Positions 8,489 to 18,700 of a stretch of 49,046 nucleotides of DNA are shown here, piece after piece. This DNA comes from Colwellia sp. (GTDB lineage Bacteria > Pseudomonadota > Gammaproteobacteria > Enterobacterales > Alteromonadaceae). Where the stretch lies: the NCBI GenBank assembly GCA_013215465.1, contig JABSOW010000029.1, positions 1 through 49,046 of the forward strand. The letters run 5' to 3'. The notes beneath the pieces were generated by a model. The model saw only the letters and a list, made by a program, of their open reading frames with translations, was not told the origin of the DNA and made no database searches. Positions within the stretch are counted from its first letter, which is position 1; every line of letters begins with the position of its first letter. Position numbers and translations under genes: made by a program.

Positions 8489-10348
8489 CTACTTAATTTT
8501 CGCCATAAGTTTATTATCAGCCGCAAAAGGATGAATCACCGCTTTGGTGATTTTGCCATACTGGTATTTGACCAGAGGTTGGTTGATATAGCCAGTAAAC
8601 TTTGGTGCTTGCCACTGGGGTAAAAAAGAAAAATCTGTAGTTAAATTGGCAATTAACCCCGTAGACTTATGCGCTTTTATCTTGTTGTTATTCGCGGTAT
8701 TGTTATTCGCATTTTCGTTAGGTAAATCATTGACAAAGCTTTTTTCGCGACTTGCGGCAACGATACAAATCCTATTTTCAGCCGCGCGAGATAACAAGCT
8801 ATACTCAACTTCGCACGCCTCTTGAATATCAAAAGGCACCAATAACAAATGAATGCCACTTAACGCGGCAACTTTGACAATTTCAGCAATGTTAGCATCA
8901 TCGGCTGTTAGCATAGCAAGGCTAATATTCCCTTGCTCTAAAGGCAATTCTATAATATTTAACTCATCGCCTAGTGCAGTCCACTGATAGCGTTTACAAA
9001 AATGTAATTGCTGTTGTGTTGCCAATAAACCATGCTTACTTATTAGCACCGCCTGATGTATTCCCTCAATCACTAAACTGGTGCACAGATATTGAAAAGG
9101 CCTTAGCACTGAGCTAACTTGGTCAATTAACTGTTTGCTCAGCTCTGCAATTTGAGCAAGTTGCTTTGCATCATTGGTGAGCGCTTTATCTGCGACAAAG
9201 AACAATTCAGGTAATTGAATAATATCACTAAGGTTGTTTTCAATATAATGGCAAACATCTTCAATGGCTTGCTCGTTAGACTTGTATGTAGCAAATATTG
9301 CAACATTAGCCGTTGTTGCCACCTGACTATTATGTTCAAGTGCCTGTTCATGCTGGAATACTTTATTGATAGAAACTGTTTTATTGGTAGAAACTGTTTT
9401 ATTGGTAGGAGCTTTCTGCTTTATCGCTGCAGTTAGCCCTTGATAAAGTTCAGGACGTCTTTGCTGAATCAGTTCAGTGCCATCAGGGCGTAATTTATTA
9501 TTAAAGCCGACCTCTGTTCCAGAAACATCTATATCAGCAAAAATAAAACCTTCTTCATTAGTCGTTAGCTTGGCTAGTACTTTACCATCAGGGGAAACTA
9601 TTTGGCTTAGGCCAACAGCCATAAAATATGCTTGAGGGACAGCGCTTGGCGCTGAAATAATTTCATTAAGTGTTTTTGCTTGTAGCTTGTTATTGGGTAC
9701 AAGCGAGCCAATTTTATTGGCCGTTGCTACAAACACCCTGTTTTCACACGCTCGTGCAGGATCATGTAAATTACTTTGATCTATGGCGAAGGTATTAATA
9801 GAGTTACACAATAAGTGGGCACCACTTAACGCTAGTCTACGTGGTGCTGCAAAAGTCATACTGTCACTACCTGCCAACAGCCCTAGTTTTCCAAACGGGG
9901 TTGTTACCACCTCAGCAACGCTACTAGCGCTAATAAAAAAATCATTTTCATGACCCGTCAACGTGTGTTTATCCACTTGCTGAATAATCTTGCCAATGGG
10001 TGAAAATAAGCATGAAGTAACACTTATATTTGATTTAATTGTACCGTTTTGATGATCGCGGCACAGATCTCGTTGTAATGTTACATTAGCCACAATATAA
10101 CAGTCATGCTTTTTCGCTTGCGCCGCAATAGCGTGTAAAAAATCGCCGTCAATAGATAAGGCCTCATTCCATGCCTGGTTGTGATCAACGTACCAAGGCT
10201 GGGCATGACAAAAAAGGGTATTACAAAATTCTGGCAGAACGAGCACAGCAGGCTTGCACGCTGCAGTCTCATTTATCATACGAATACAAGTTGCTAGGTT
10301 TTCTTGAGCATTTAAGGAGGTGGTAAACTGACAAACGGCTACGCGCAT
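8489..10348 (-). CDS. Tandem nitrilase-superfamily protein lacking both catalytic cysteines
   Basis: About 619 residues with two carbon-nitrogen-hydrolase folds in tandem. Domain 1 (1-300) keeps Glu in LVLPEF (E40) and Lys in QQVDKHTL (K127), but the expected Cys is Gly (GLLAGSDSM, G160). Domain 2 keeps Glu in QLPELFF and Lys in HFCKRYQW, but its Cys position is Leu or Thr (LAMLTADD). Hydrolysis by the usual thio-ester route is therefore not expected; a binding or scaffold role is inferred. The linker carries a 3 x 18 bp in-frame repeat. I chose ATG 10348 (MRVAVCQF, the usual nitrilase beginning); an upstream in-frame ATG at 10408 would add 20 atypical residues. Transcribed away from the chemoreceptor. 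Confidence 0.8.
   Translation of the reverse strand: MRVAVCQFTTSLNAQENLATCIRMINETAACKPAVLVLPEFCNTLFCHAQPWYVDHNQAWNEALSIDGDFLHAIAAQAKKHDCYIVANVTLQRDLCRDHQNGTIKSNISVTSCLFSPIGKIIQQVDKHTLTGHENDFFISASSVAEVVTTPFGKLGLLAGSDSMTFAAPRRLALSGAHLLCNSINTFAIDQSNLHDPARACENRVFVATANKIGSLVPNNKLQAKTLNEIISAPSAVPQAYFMAVGLSQIVSPDGKVLAKLTTNEEGFIFADIDVSGTEVGFNNKLRPDGTELIQQRRPELYQGLTAAIKQKAPTNKTVSTNKTVSINKVFQHEQALEHNSQVATTANVAIFATYKSNEQAIEDVCHYIENNLSDIIQLPELFFVADKALTNDAKQLAQIAELSKQLIDQVSSVLRPFQYLCTSLVIEGIHQAVLISKHGLLATQQQLHFCKRYQWTALGDELNIIELPLEQGNISLAMLTADDANIAEIVKVAALSGIHLLLVPFDIQEACEVEYSLLSRAAENRICIVAASREKSFVNDLPNENANNNTANNNKIKAHKSTGLIANLTTDFSFLPQWQAPKFTGYINQPLVKYQYGKITKAVIHPFAADNKLMAKIK
9361..9414. repeat. 18 bp minisatellite, three copies, in frame
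   Basis: Three adjacent 18-base units (9361-9378, 9379-9396, 9397-9414) built on TTTTATTGGTAGAAACTG; the last is diverged at its end. They encode repeated T/S-N-K-T-V-S in the linker between the two nitrilase-like domains. Copy-number change would alter linker length without shifting the frame. Confidence 0.8.
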
Positions 10349-10710
10349 GATGGATATTTTCCAGGTAACTAATAATTGTTTAAATAGAGCAAGGTGAAGA
10401 CATTGCACTTTATCGAGGAGATGTTACCTTAAAAAGCCATCGGTAATGGTTATTTTAATAAACTTTTGCTAAATTTCACTTTTTATCGTGGTAAATTGCA
10501 AATATTTCGTAAACTCAAACGAATTTATAAATTATCAATGTGTTTCAAAAATGTAATGCTCATTTAACGTTCAAACCAAGGCAATTATTCCTTAATTTGA
10601 ATATTATTTATGCTATTAATTTATTTATTATAACTTTATTTATTATATTGTTGCCGTGACAACTTAATTGATTTAACCTCAAATTTCCTGATTAGAAGAG
10701 GTTAATTAAC
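10349..10710. other. Divergent intergenic region between nitrilase-like gene and chemoreceptor
   Basis: AT-rich. It must contain promoters for the two diverging genes. AAGAGG at 10695-10700 is a ribosome-binding site for the ATG at 10711. No operator was recognised. Confidence 0.5.
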
Positions 10711-12856
10711 ATGTTTGATAATTTAAAATTTAAAATTTAAAAGCAAATTACTTGCTGGTTATGGGGTGATTTTATTTTTAATGTTAATCATTGCTATCGT
10801 GGTATTTATTAGTGTTAAGTCACTAACAAGTAATTTTGGCTGGGTCGATCACACCTACAAAGTGCTAGCAAAAGCGTCCCAGATTGAAGCATCTGCAGTT
10901 GATATGGAAACGGGAATGCGCGGCTATTTACTTGCCGGCAAAGAAGGATTTTTAGACCCCTATAAAAGTGGTAACAAAACCTTTAAAAGTTTAACTGCCT
11001 CACTCAGCAACACCGTTGCTGATAACCCTGCTCAAGTGCAGTTATTGGACGAAATAACAAAAACCATTACCTTATGGCAAAAAAATGTTACTGAGCCAGT
11101 TATTCAATTAAGACGGGAAATTGGCAATGCGAAAACCATGAATGATATGTCTACTTTAATTTCTGAAGCAAAAGGTAAACAGTATTTCGACAAATTTAGA
11201 AAGCAACTGGCAACCTTTATTCAAAGAGAAAAAGTGTTAATGGATAAACGTAAACGCCAAGCTAAAAACAGCAATAATATAAAAGAATTAAAAAAATTGA
11301 CCGCTTGGGTTGATCATACTTACCAAGTCATTGCGACAGCGCAAGCAATTATTGCCTCAGCAGTAGATATGGAAACGGGTATGCGTGGTTTTCTTCTCGC
11401 CGGGCAAGAGGAGTTCCTAGAACCCTATGTCAATGGTAAAGAATCTTTCTACCAATTAATCAATGAGTTATCACAAACCGTAGCAGATAACTCCGCACAG
11501 GTCACCCTACTTTCAGACAGCAAATCGACTATTGATGACTGGATAGATTTGGTGGTTACTAATCAAATTGACTTGCGTCGCGAAATTGGCAATTCAAAAA
11601 CTATGGATGATATGGCTGATTTAGTTGCAGAGGCAAAAGGTAAAGTCTATTTTGATAAATTTAGGGCGCAAATAAAAACCTTTAAAGAGCGAGAAAGCAG
11701 CTTAATGAAAGTAAGAAATGATGAACTGGCCAGTACCGAGGTTGCAGTCATTAATTCAACCATTTTAGGTACCATTGTCGCTATTTCTTTAGGTATTTTT
11801 ATCGCGTTTTGGTTAACACGTCACGTGATGAATTTATTAGGCGGTGAGCCTAGTTTTATTGCTCAAATGGCCAAACAAGTTGCCTCCGGTGATTTATCCA
11901 TTGATTTTAAAAAGGACGAAGCAGAGCAAGGTATATATGCCGCAATGAAAAGCATGGTTGCAACGCTACAAGACAAAACCCATTTAGCGCAACAAATCGC
12001 TTCTGGTAACCTTGCCCTTAAAGTGACTCTAAGCTCTAAAGAGGACTCTTTAGGTATTGCTTTTCAAGAAATGATCCGCAACTTAAATGATGTGTTAGGA
12101 CAAACACAGCAAGCGAGCATAGAAATAGCAGATGCCAGTGGTAGCGTTTCATCAAGCAGCAATGCCTTATCTGCTGGTGCGTCAAGTCAAGCGAACAGTC
12201 TTGAGAATATATCATCATCTTTGAATCAATTGTCTACCCAAATAAATATCAATGCGGAAAATGCTACGCAAGCGAAAGATCTTACCTTAACAGCACAAAA
12301 AGAAACCAATGTAGGCAGTGCTAAAATGGAAGAGATGATTGTTGCCATGGCAGATATTTCCTCTTCCAGTCAAAGTATTTCACAATTCATTACTACCATT
12401 GATGAAATTGCCGCTCAAACTAATTTACTTGCCTTAAATGCCGCCATTGAAGCTGCCAGAGCAGGTGAGCAAGGACGTGGCTTTGCCGTTGTCGCTGATG
12501 AGGTACGTAACTTGGCTGCTAGAAGTACTGAAGCTGCGGCTGAAACCGCCCTATTGATATCAGGTGCTGTAGAAAAAACTAAAATTGGTAGCGCCATAGC
12601 GTCTCAAACAGCAGAAAGCTTAAAAAATGTTTCTGAAAGTATTAGTAAAGCATCTGAACTAGTTGAATTAATTGCTGAAGCAAGTAGTGAACAAGCCATT
12701 GGTGCCAATGTTATTAATGAAGGGGTAGCAGAGATTGATACGGTTACTCAACAAAACAATGATGCTGCTCAAGGCAGTGCTGCTGCCGCTGAGGAATTGT
12801 CTCATCAAGCCGTACAATTACAACAAATGCTGACACGATTTAAGTTGCAGGCATAA
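10711..12856 (+). CDS. Chemoreceptor with two CHASE3 domains, start out of frame
   Basis: The uninterrupted frame begins at GTG 10766 and gives 696 residues: TM1 (about 2-18), two CHASE3 repeats (about 25-172 and 180-322) sharing [17 protein letters not shown] and LRREIGN, TM2 (about 327-350), HAMP segments and a signalling domain with [18 protein letters not shown] near 550. The natural start is ATG 10711, preceded by AAGAGG. It would give [17 protein letters not shown], but three TTTAAAA copies put a stop after codon 9. GTG 10766 lacks a ribosome-binding site and would trim the cytosolic tail before TM1. As written the gene is probably off, or expressed weakly or by frameshift. The ligand is unknown. 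The porin gene follows 36 bases later. Confidence 0.85.
10722..10742 (+). repeat. Three tandem copies of the heptamer TTTAAAA
   Basis: Bases 10722-10728, 10729-10735 and 10736-10742 are identical TTTAAAA units. They lie four codons inside the chemoreceptor reading frame that starts at ATG 10711. Because 7 is not a multiple of 3, a change of one unit shifts the frame. With three units the frame stops after 9 codons; with two it would read straight into the receptor. Confidence 0.9.
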
Positions 12857-12892
12857 ATACTTTTAAAGAAAGATTTTATAGAGAGTGAACAA

Positions 12893-13939
12893 ATGAATAA
12901 ATTAAACGTAATTACAGCAAGTAGTTATATATTATGCTGCTCTTACCTGCAAGCAAACGAAGTGAACATATACGGTTTAGGGCATTTATCAGCTGATAAT
13001 GTTGATAATGGTCTAACGTCTAGTGTTTATGTTACTAGTAACTCTTCTCGTTTAGGCATTAACGGGGAATTTACCATAGACGATAATTTAAATGTTATCT
13101 TTCAGTATGAAAGTGGTATTGATTTAACTGGGCAAGGAGGTAATGACGGTAATGGTGGCGCAGAATCATCGGGTCAATTATTCACTAAAACTCGGCCATC
13201 ATATATTGGCTTTCAAGGTGAATTTGGTAAAGCCTTAATTGGCCATATGCCTTTTTTAGATCAATGGGCAAATGACTATAACCTTTTTGCCGATCAAATT
13301 GGCGACTTAGGAAACCTATGGGAAGCCTCGGGTATTCCTGGTCGCGCTGATAATGTCATTTATTATAAATCCCCTGATTATTCAGGCATGAGCGTAAGCG
13401 CTTCTTATGTGCCAGAAGAAGGCATAAACGATGCAGATTACTACCTTGTTAAAGGAAGTTACACAAACGACAAGTTAAAATTAGGCTTAGCCTATACCAA
13501 CCTAGGTAAAACAGGTTTATCTAACAAAGAACAAACTGGATACGCGTTAACCATTGGTTATTATGATGATACTTATAGCGTAGGTGGAGGCTTTCAACAA
13601 GAAAATGAAGTTAACGGCATAAGCAATAACGACCGTACTAGTTTTACTTTAGGCGCTAGCCTAAATATTGGTAGAAAAGGTAAGTTAAAGTTTCAAGTGG
13701 CCAACAGCAGCAGCGACATCGAACAATCAGATGCGACTCAGTTTGCTATTGGCTATGATTATAAACTTGCACAGCATACCGTTATTTATATTGCTTATGC
13801 ATTAATGAACAATGATGACAATGTTAATTTTAGTATCAACGGTAAAGGACATGGCGACAAAGTTATGCCTTTATTAAGTGATGACCCTTCAGCATTGTCG
13901 ATTGGCGTCATTTATCATTTTGACTATAAGGTAATGTAG
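12893..13939 (+). CDS. Outer-membrane porin
   Basis: 348 residues, with a signal peptide ending near YLQANEVNIYG and then a gram-negative general-porin pattern: GLGHLSADNVDNG, SRLGINGEF, NVIFQYESGIDL, KTRPSYIGFQGEFGKALIGH, then alternating amphipathic strands. It should form a trimeric diffusion channel in the outer membrane. Porins normally end in a strand closing with Phe; here GVIYHF is followed by DYKVM, an unusual five-residue tail. AGAGAGTGA precedes the ATG. A 14 bp hairpin lies just after the stop. Confidence 0.9.
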   Translation: MNKLNVITASSYILCCSYLQANEVNIYGLGHLSADNVDNGLTSSVYVTSNSSRLGINGEFTIDDNLNVIFQYESGIDLTGQGGNDGNGGAESSGQLFTKTRPSYIGFQGEFGKALIGHMPFLDQWANDYNLFADQIGDLGNLWEASGIPGRADNVIYYKSPDYSGMSVSASYVPEEGINDADYYLVKGSYTNDKLKLGLAYTNLGKTGLSNKEQTGYALTIGYYDDTYSVGGGFQQENEVNGISNNDRTSFTLGASLNIGRKGKLKFQVANSSSDIEQSDATQFAIGYDYKLAQHTVIYIAYALMNNDDNVNFSINGKGHGDKVMPLLSDDPSALSIGVIYHFDYKVM

Positions 13940-13953
13940 TTTAAAGCTCGAGT

Positions 13954-13984
13954 GACCGAACAGTAATTACATTACTGTTCGGTC
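13954..13984 (+). terminator. Perfect 14 bp hairpin after the porin
   Basis: GACCGAACAGTAAT pairs with ATTACTGTTCGGTC around a TAC loop. No long T-run follows, so it may act as a terminator or a 3' stabiliser. Confidence 0.6.
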
Positions 13985-14106
13985 CATTTGATCTGAAATA
14001 TATATTTGCCATTAATTTTGCATGATTTTATTAAAATCAAATTATGCAGTTATAGTTTAATGAGATAGTTTTTCTTAAGCCGAGTTGAGGTTAATTAGTC
14101 TACTAT

Positions 14107-14145
14107 AAAAAAAGCCCTTCCATATTCAATATGCAAGGGCTTTTT
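14107..14145 (-). terminator. Terminator of gltBD, possibly bidirectional
   Basis: A stem built on AAGCCCTT and AAGGGCTT, with ATAT pairing inside, is flanked by T-runs on both strands (seven Ts on the minus strand). It lies 45 bases after the gltD stop. Confidence 0.85.
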
Positions 14146-14189
14146 AAGTAAAGTTGGCTTTAACGAGTAAAGCGCTAATTGCTAATTAT

Positions 14190-15680
14190 TTAAGGTAAGT
14201 AACTACTACCCATTAGATAGCTGTCTACTTCGCGTGCACAACGACGGCCTTCATCAATTGCCCAAACAATTAAGCTTTGACCACGACGACCATCACCAGC
14301 AGCAAACACACCATCTTTGCTAGTAGCAAACTTATCGTATTCTGCGGCTATGTTAGAGCGATTGTCTTGCTCAAGACCAAACTGCTCAATTAATCCACCT
14401 TCAGGGCCCATAAAGCCCATGGCGATAAGGACGATATCGGCTGGAAGTACTTTTTCACTACCAGCAATTTCCTGCGGGATCATTTGACCTTTGTCGTTAC
14501 GTTGCCAAGTAATACCAACAGTGTGCACTGCTTTAACATTACCTTGTCCATCACTTTCAATTTTCTTAGTCATCACCAAATATTGGCGTGGATCTTGACC
14601 TTGAATCTCAATCGCTTCCTTTTGGCCATAATCAACTAACAAACGTTTTGGCCATTGTGGCCAAGGGTTGTTATTTTCTTGACGTTTTTCTGGCGGACGT
14701 GGCATAATTTCTAGTTGAATTGCGCTTTCACATTGATGACGTAATGAGGTACCAATACAGTCAGTACCGGTATCACCACCACCAATAACCACTACATTTT
14801 TGCCTTGGGCATTAATGTACTGGCCATCTTTATGTTCGCTATCAAGTAAGCTTTTTGTATTGGCTTTTAGGAAGTCCATAGCAAAATGAACACCATTAAG
14901 TTCACGGCCGGCAACAGGTAAATCTCGTGGTACCGTGGCGCCAATACATAACACTACGGCATCAAAATCTGTTTCAAGCTGTTCAACACTAATATCACTG
15001 CCCACTTCAGTGTTAGTGACAAAAACAATGCCCTCTTCCGCTAAAATATCAACACGGCGTTGTACTAATTCTTTTTGCAATTTCATGTTGGGAATACCGT
15101 ACATTAACAAACCGCCGATTCGATCGGCGCGCTCATAGACAGTAACCATATGACCGGCTTTATTAAGCTGTGCTGCCGCAGCAAGACCAGCAGGGCCAGA
15201 GCCAATTACCGCAACGTTTTTACCGGTGCGACTTGAAGGCAATTGTGCAACCACCCAACCTTCTTTAAAAGCATGATCAATAATTTCTTTTTCATGAAGC
15301 TTAATCGCTACCGGATCGGCATTGATACCCAGTACACAAGCACCTTCACAAGGCGCTGGACAAACTCGGCCAGTAAATTCCGGGAAGTTATTGGTTTTAT
15401 GTAACAACTCTATTGCGTCTTGCCAACGTCCTCGGTAAATCAAGTCGTTCCACTCAGGAATTACATTGTTAACCGGGCAACCAGCAACGACAGGAGCAAA
15501 CTCTGATTTTGCCGATTGACAAAATGGCACACCACAGTCCATACATCGAGAAGCTTGTTGCTCAATGTCTTTTAGTGGCATTTCTTCATATACTTCAAGC
15601 CAGTCAATTAAGCGCTCACCTGCGTGGCGTTCAGTTGGCAAGGCACGACCTACGTTGATAAATCCTGTTGGATTTCCCAT
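14190..15680 (-). CDS. gltD: Glutamate synthase (NADPH) small subunit
   Basis: 496 residues. It oxidises NADPH and passes electrons through FAD and iron-sulfur clusters to the large subunit, where glutamine and 2-oxoglutarate give two glutamates. Visible: cysteine clusters C46, C49, C54 and CPAPCEGAC (108-115) for two 4Fe-4S centres, the FAD-binding GSGPAG (160-165) and the NADPH-binding [12 protein letters not shown] (about 301-312). AAGGAG precedes the ATG. It starts 20 bases after gltB on the same strand and shares its transcript and terminator. Confidence 0.98.
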   Translation of the reverse strand: MGNPTGFINVGRALPTERHAGERLIDWLEVYEEMPLKDIEQQASRCMDCGVPFCQSAKSEFAPVVAGCPVNNVIPEWNDLIYRGRWQDAIELLHKTNNFPEFTGRVCPAPCEGACVLGINADPVAIKLHEKEIIDHAFKEGWVVAQLPSSRTGKNVAVIGSGPAGLAAAAQLNKAGHMVTVYERADRIGGLLMYGIPNMKLQKELVQRRVDILAEEGIVFVTNTEVGSDISVEQLETDFDAVVLCIGATVPRDLPVAGRELNGVHFAMDFLKANTKSLLDSEHKDGQYINAQGKNVVVIGGGDTGTDCIGTSLRHQCESAIQLEIMPRPPEKRQENNNPWPQWPKRLLVDYGQKEAIEIQGQDPRQYLVMTKKIESDGQGNVKAVHTVGITWQRNDKGQMIPQEIAGSEKVLPADIVLIAMGFMGPEGGLIEQFGLEQDNRSNIAAEYDKFATSKDGVFAAGDGRRGQSLIVWAIDEGRRCAREVDSYLMGSSYLP

Positions 15681-15700
15681 AATATATTCTCCTTGGCAGC

Positions 15701-18700
15701 TTAGGCTTTAGCGCTAGCTATGTTGTTTAAATGGATATCAAAAGCTTCAACGGCAATATCATATTCCGAGTCAAATTTTCCGCTAGTGCGCACGTCATTC
15801 ATATAACCTTGCATTCGTTTGTAATCAACCGGCATTACTTTAACGAAACGCTTAACGCTGTTATCCCAATCACTTAATAGTTCGCTGGCGACATCAGATC
15901 CTGTTGCGGCAAAATGTTGAGTTATTAATGCTTTTAATTCAAGGCTCTCTTCATCGCTATCAACAGTTTCAAGTGCGACCATTTCCATGTTGCATTTTGG
16001 CGCAAAGTCACTGTTATTATCAAGTACGTACGCAACACCACCAGACATACCAGCAGCAAAGTTACGACCAGTTTCGCCCAAAATAACCACTTTACCACCA
16101 GTCATGTATTCACAACCGTGATCACCAACCCCTTCAACAACCGCCGTTGCTCCAGAGTTACGTACACAGAAACGTTCGCCAGCAACACCACGAATAAAGG
16201 CACTACCTGAGGTTGCACCAAAGAAGGCAACATTACCAATGAGGATATTTTCCCTTGGTGAGAACTTAGCTAATTTACTTGGATATACCACAAGGTTTGC
16301 GCCAGAAAGGCCTTTACCAAAGTAATCATTGGCATCGCCTTCAAGTTCAAAATGTAAGCCTTTGGCTGAGAAACAACCAAAACTTTGACCGGCAGAGCCG
16401 TTGAACTTAACCTTGATAGTATTTTCTGGTAGCCCTTCTGCTTGGTACTTCTTAGAAATTTCATTCGAAATCATCGCACCAATGGAACGGTCGGTATTAA
16501 CCACATCATATTCAAGTTCAACGCTTTGTTGACTAGCAAGCGCTACTTGCGCATCTTTTATCATCTGGCGATCAATGATGTCGTCAATCAGGTGTTTTTG
16601 ACTAATTGATTGATACAGTGTTTCGCCGTCAGCACATTCTTCTTTGTGTAATAACGGGCTTAAATCAACACCTTTGTATTTCCAATGATCTACATCTTTA
16701 CGTTGTTTAAGACACTGAGTCTGACCAACCATCTGTTCTATGCTATTAAAGCCAAGCTCAGCCATAATTTCGCGTAAACCTTCAGCCATCATAGTAAAGA
16801 AGTTAACTAAAATATCGGCACGTCCAGTAAAACGATCACGTAAACCTTTATCTTGGGTAGCAATACCAACGGGACAAGTATTTAAATGACACTTACGCAT
16901 CATAATACAACCTTCAACCACTAGCGCTGTTGTCGCCATACCGTATTCTTCGGCGCCTAGTAGCGTGGCAATCGCTAAATCGCGTGGTGTTTTCAGTTGA
17001 CCATCAGTTTGTACGGTAATGCGGCTACGTAGCTTATTACGTACCAAAGTTTGATGGGTTTCAGCCAAACCAAGTTCCCACGGCAAACCAGTGTGTTTAA
17101 TTGAACTTAAGGGTGAGGCACCGGTACCGCCGTCATGACCAGCAATCAGTACCACGTCAGCATAGGCTTTACAAACACCTGATGCGATAGTACCGACACC
17201 TGCTTCTGAAACTAACTTAACGTTAACACGTGCTTCACGGTTGGCGTTTTTAAGATCAAAAATAAGCTGAGATAAATCTTCAATAGAATAAATATCATGA
17301 TGTGGTGGCGGAGAAATCAAACCAACACCTGGTGTGGAGCCACGCGTTTTACCAATCCAAGCATCTACTTTATCGCCAGGAAGTTGACCACCCTCACCCG
17401 GTTTAGCGCCCTGCGCCATTTTAATTTGTAATTCATCTGCATTGGCTAAGTAATGACTAGTTACACCAAAACGACCTGATGCAACTTGCTTAATGCGCGA
17501 GTTCATTGAATCGCCATTTTCTAGTGGCGTAAAGCGTATTGGATCTTCACCGCCTTCACCGCTGTTACTCTTGCCGCCAATACGGTTCATAGCAATTGCT
17601 AACGTAGTATGCGCTTCCCACGAGATTGAGCCAAATGACATTGCCCCCGAAGCAAAACGTTTAAAAATGTTTTCAATCGGTTCAACTTCACTCAATGGAA
17701 TTGAAGGACGATCACTACTCAGTTCAAGTAATCCACGTAGTGTAAAGGCCTCTTTACTCTGATCATCAACTGTTTTGGTGTACTGTTTAAATTGGTTAGT
17801 ATCGTTACTAGCCGTTGAGTGCTGTAATAAACGAATAACCGTAGGGCTAAATAAATGACGTTCGCCATCATGACGCCATGAATACTCGCCACCTGTTGGT
17901 AATAAGTTTTCAATGGCAATACGGCTCGCTTCAGGGAAACCCTCACGATGACGTAAAAGCGCTTCTTGAGCGATTTGATCTAGGCTTAACCCTTGGATAC
18001 GACTAACGGTGCCAGTAAAGTACTGGTCAATAACGTCAGAGTTAATGCCTAAGGCTTCAAAAATTTGTGCGCCTAAGTATGATTGTAACGTTGAAATGCC
18101 CATCTTAGAGAAGGTTTTCAGTAAACCACTGCCTACCGCTTTAGTGTATTTTTCAGTAATTTGTTGATCTGATAATTCGCTATCCAGTACGCCTTCATCA
18201 CGTAAGCCATACATACTTTCTAATGCTAAGTATGGGTTTACCGCCGCTGCGCCATAACCAATAACCGTGGCAAAATGGTGAGTTTCGCGAATATCAGCCG
18301 ATTCAAGAATAATATCAGCGTAAGAGCGTAATTTTTCACGAATTAAATAATGGTGAACCGCTGCAGTAGCGAGTACTGAAGGGATAGCAACATGGTCGCT
18401 GTCTACTTCACGATCACTTAATATTAATATGGCATAGCCATCTTCAACGGCATTTTTTGCGTTAAAACATACACGGTCTAGCGCCTTTTTAAGTGCACCA
18501 GCTTCACCGCTAGCTTTAAAGGTAATAGCAATAGTCTTTGACTGTAGATGATCATTATCAATATGTTGTAATTTTCGTAATTGCTCGTTGGTTAATACTG
18601 GTTGATCAATTTCAACCTTATGACAATGGGCCGCTGTTTCATCAAGTAAGTTAAGTGACTTACCGATATAACCACGTAACGACATCACCAACTCTTCACG

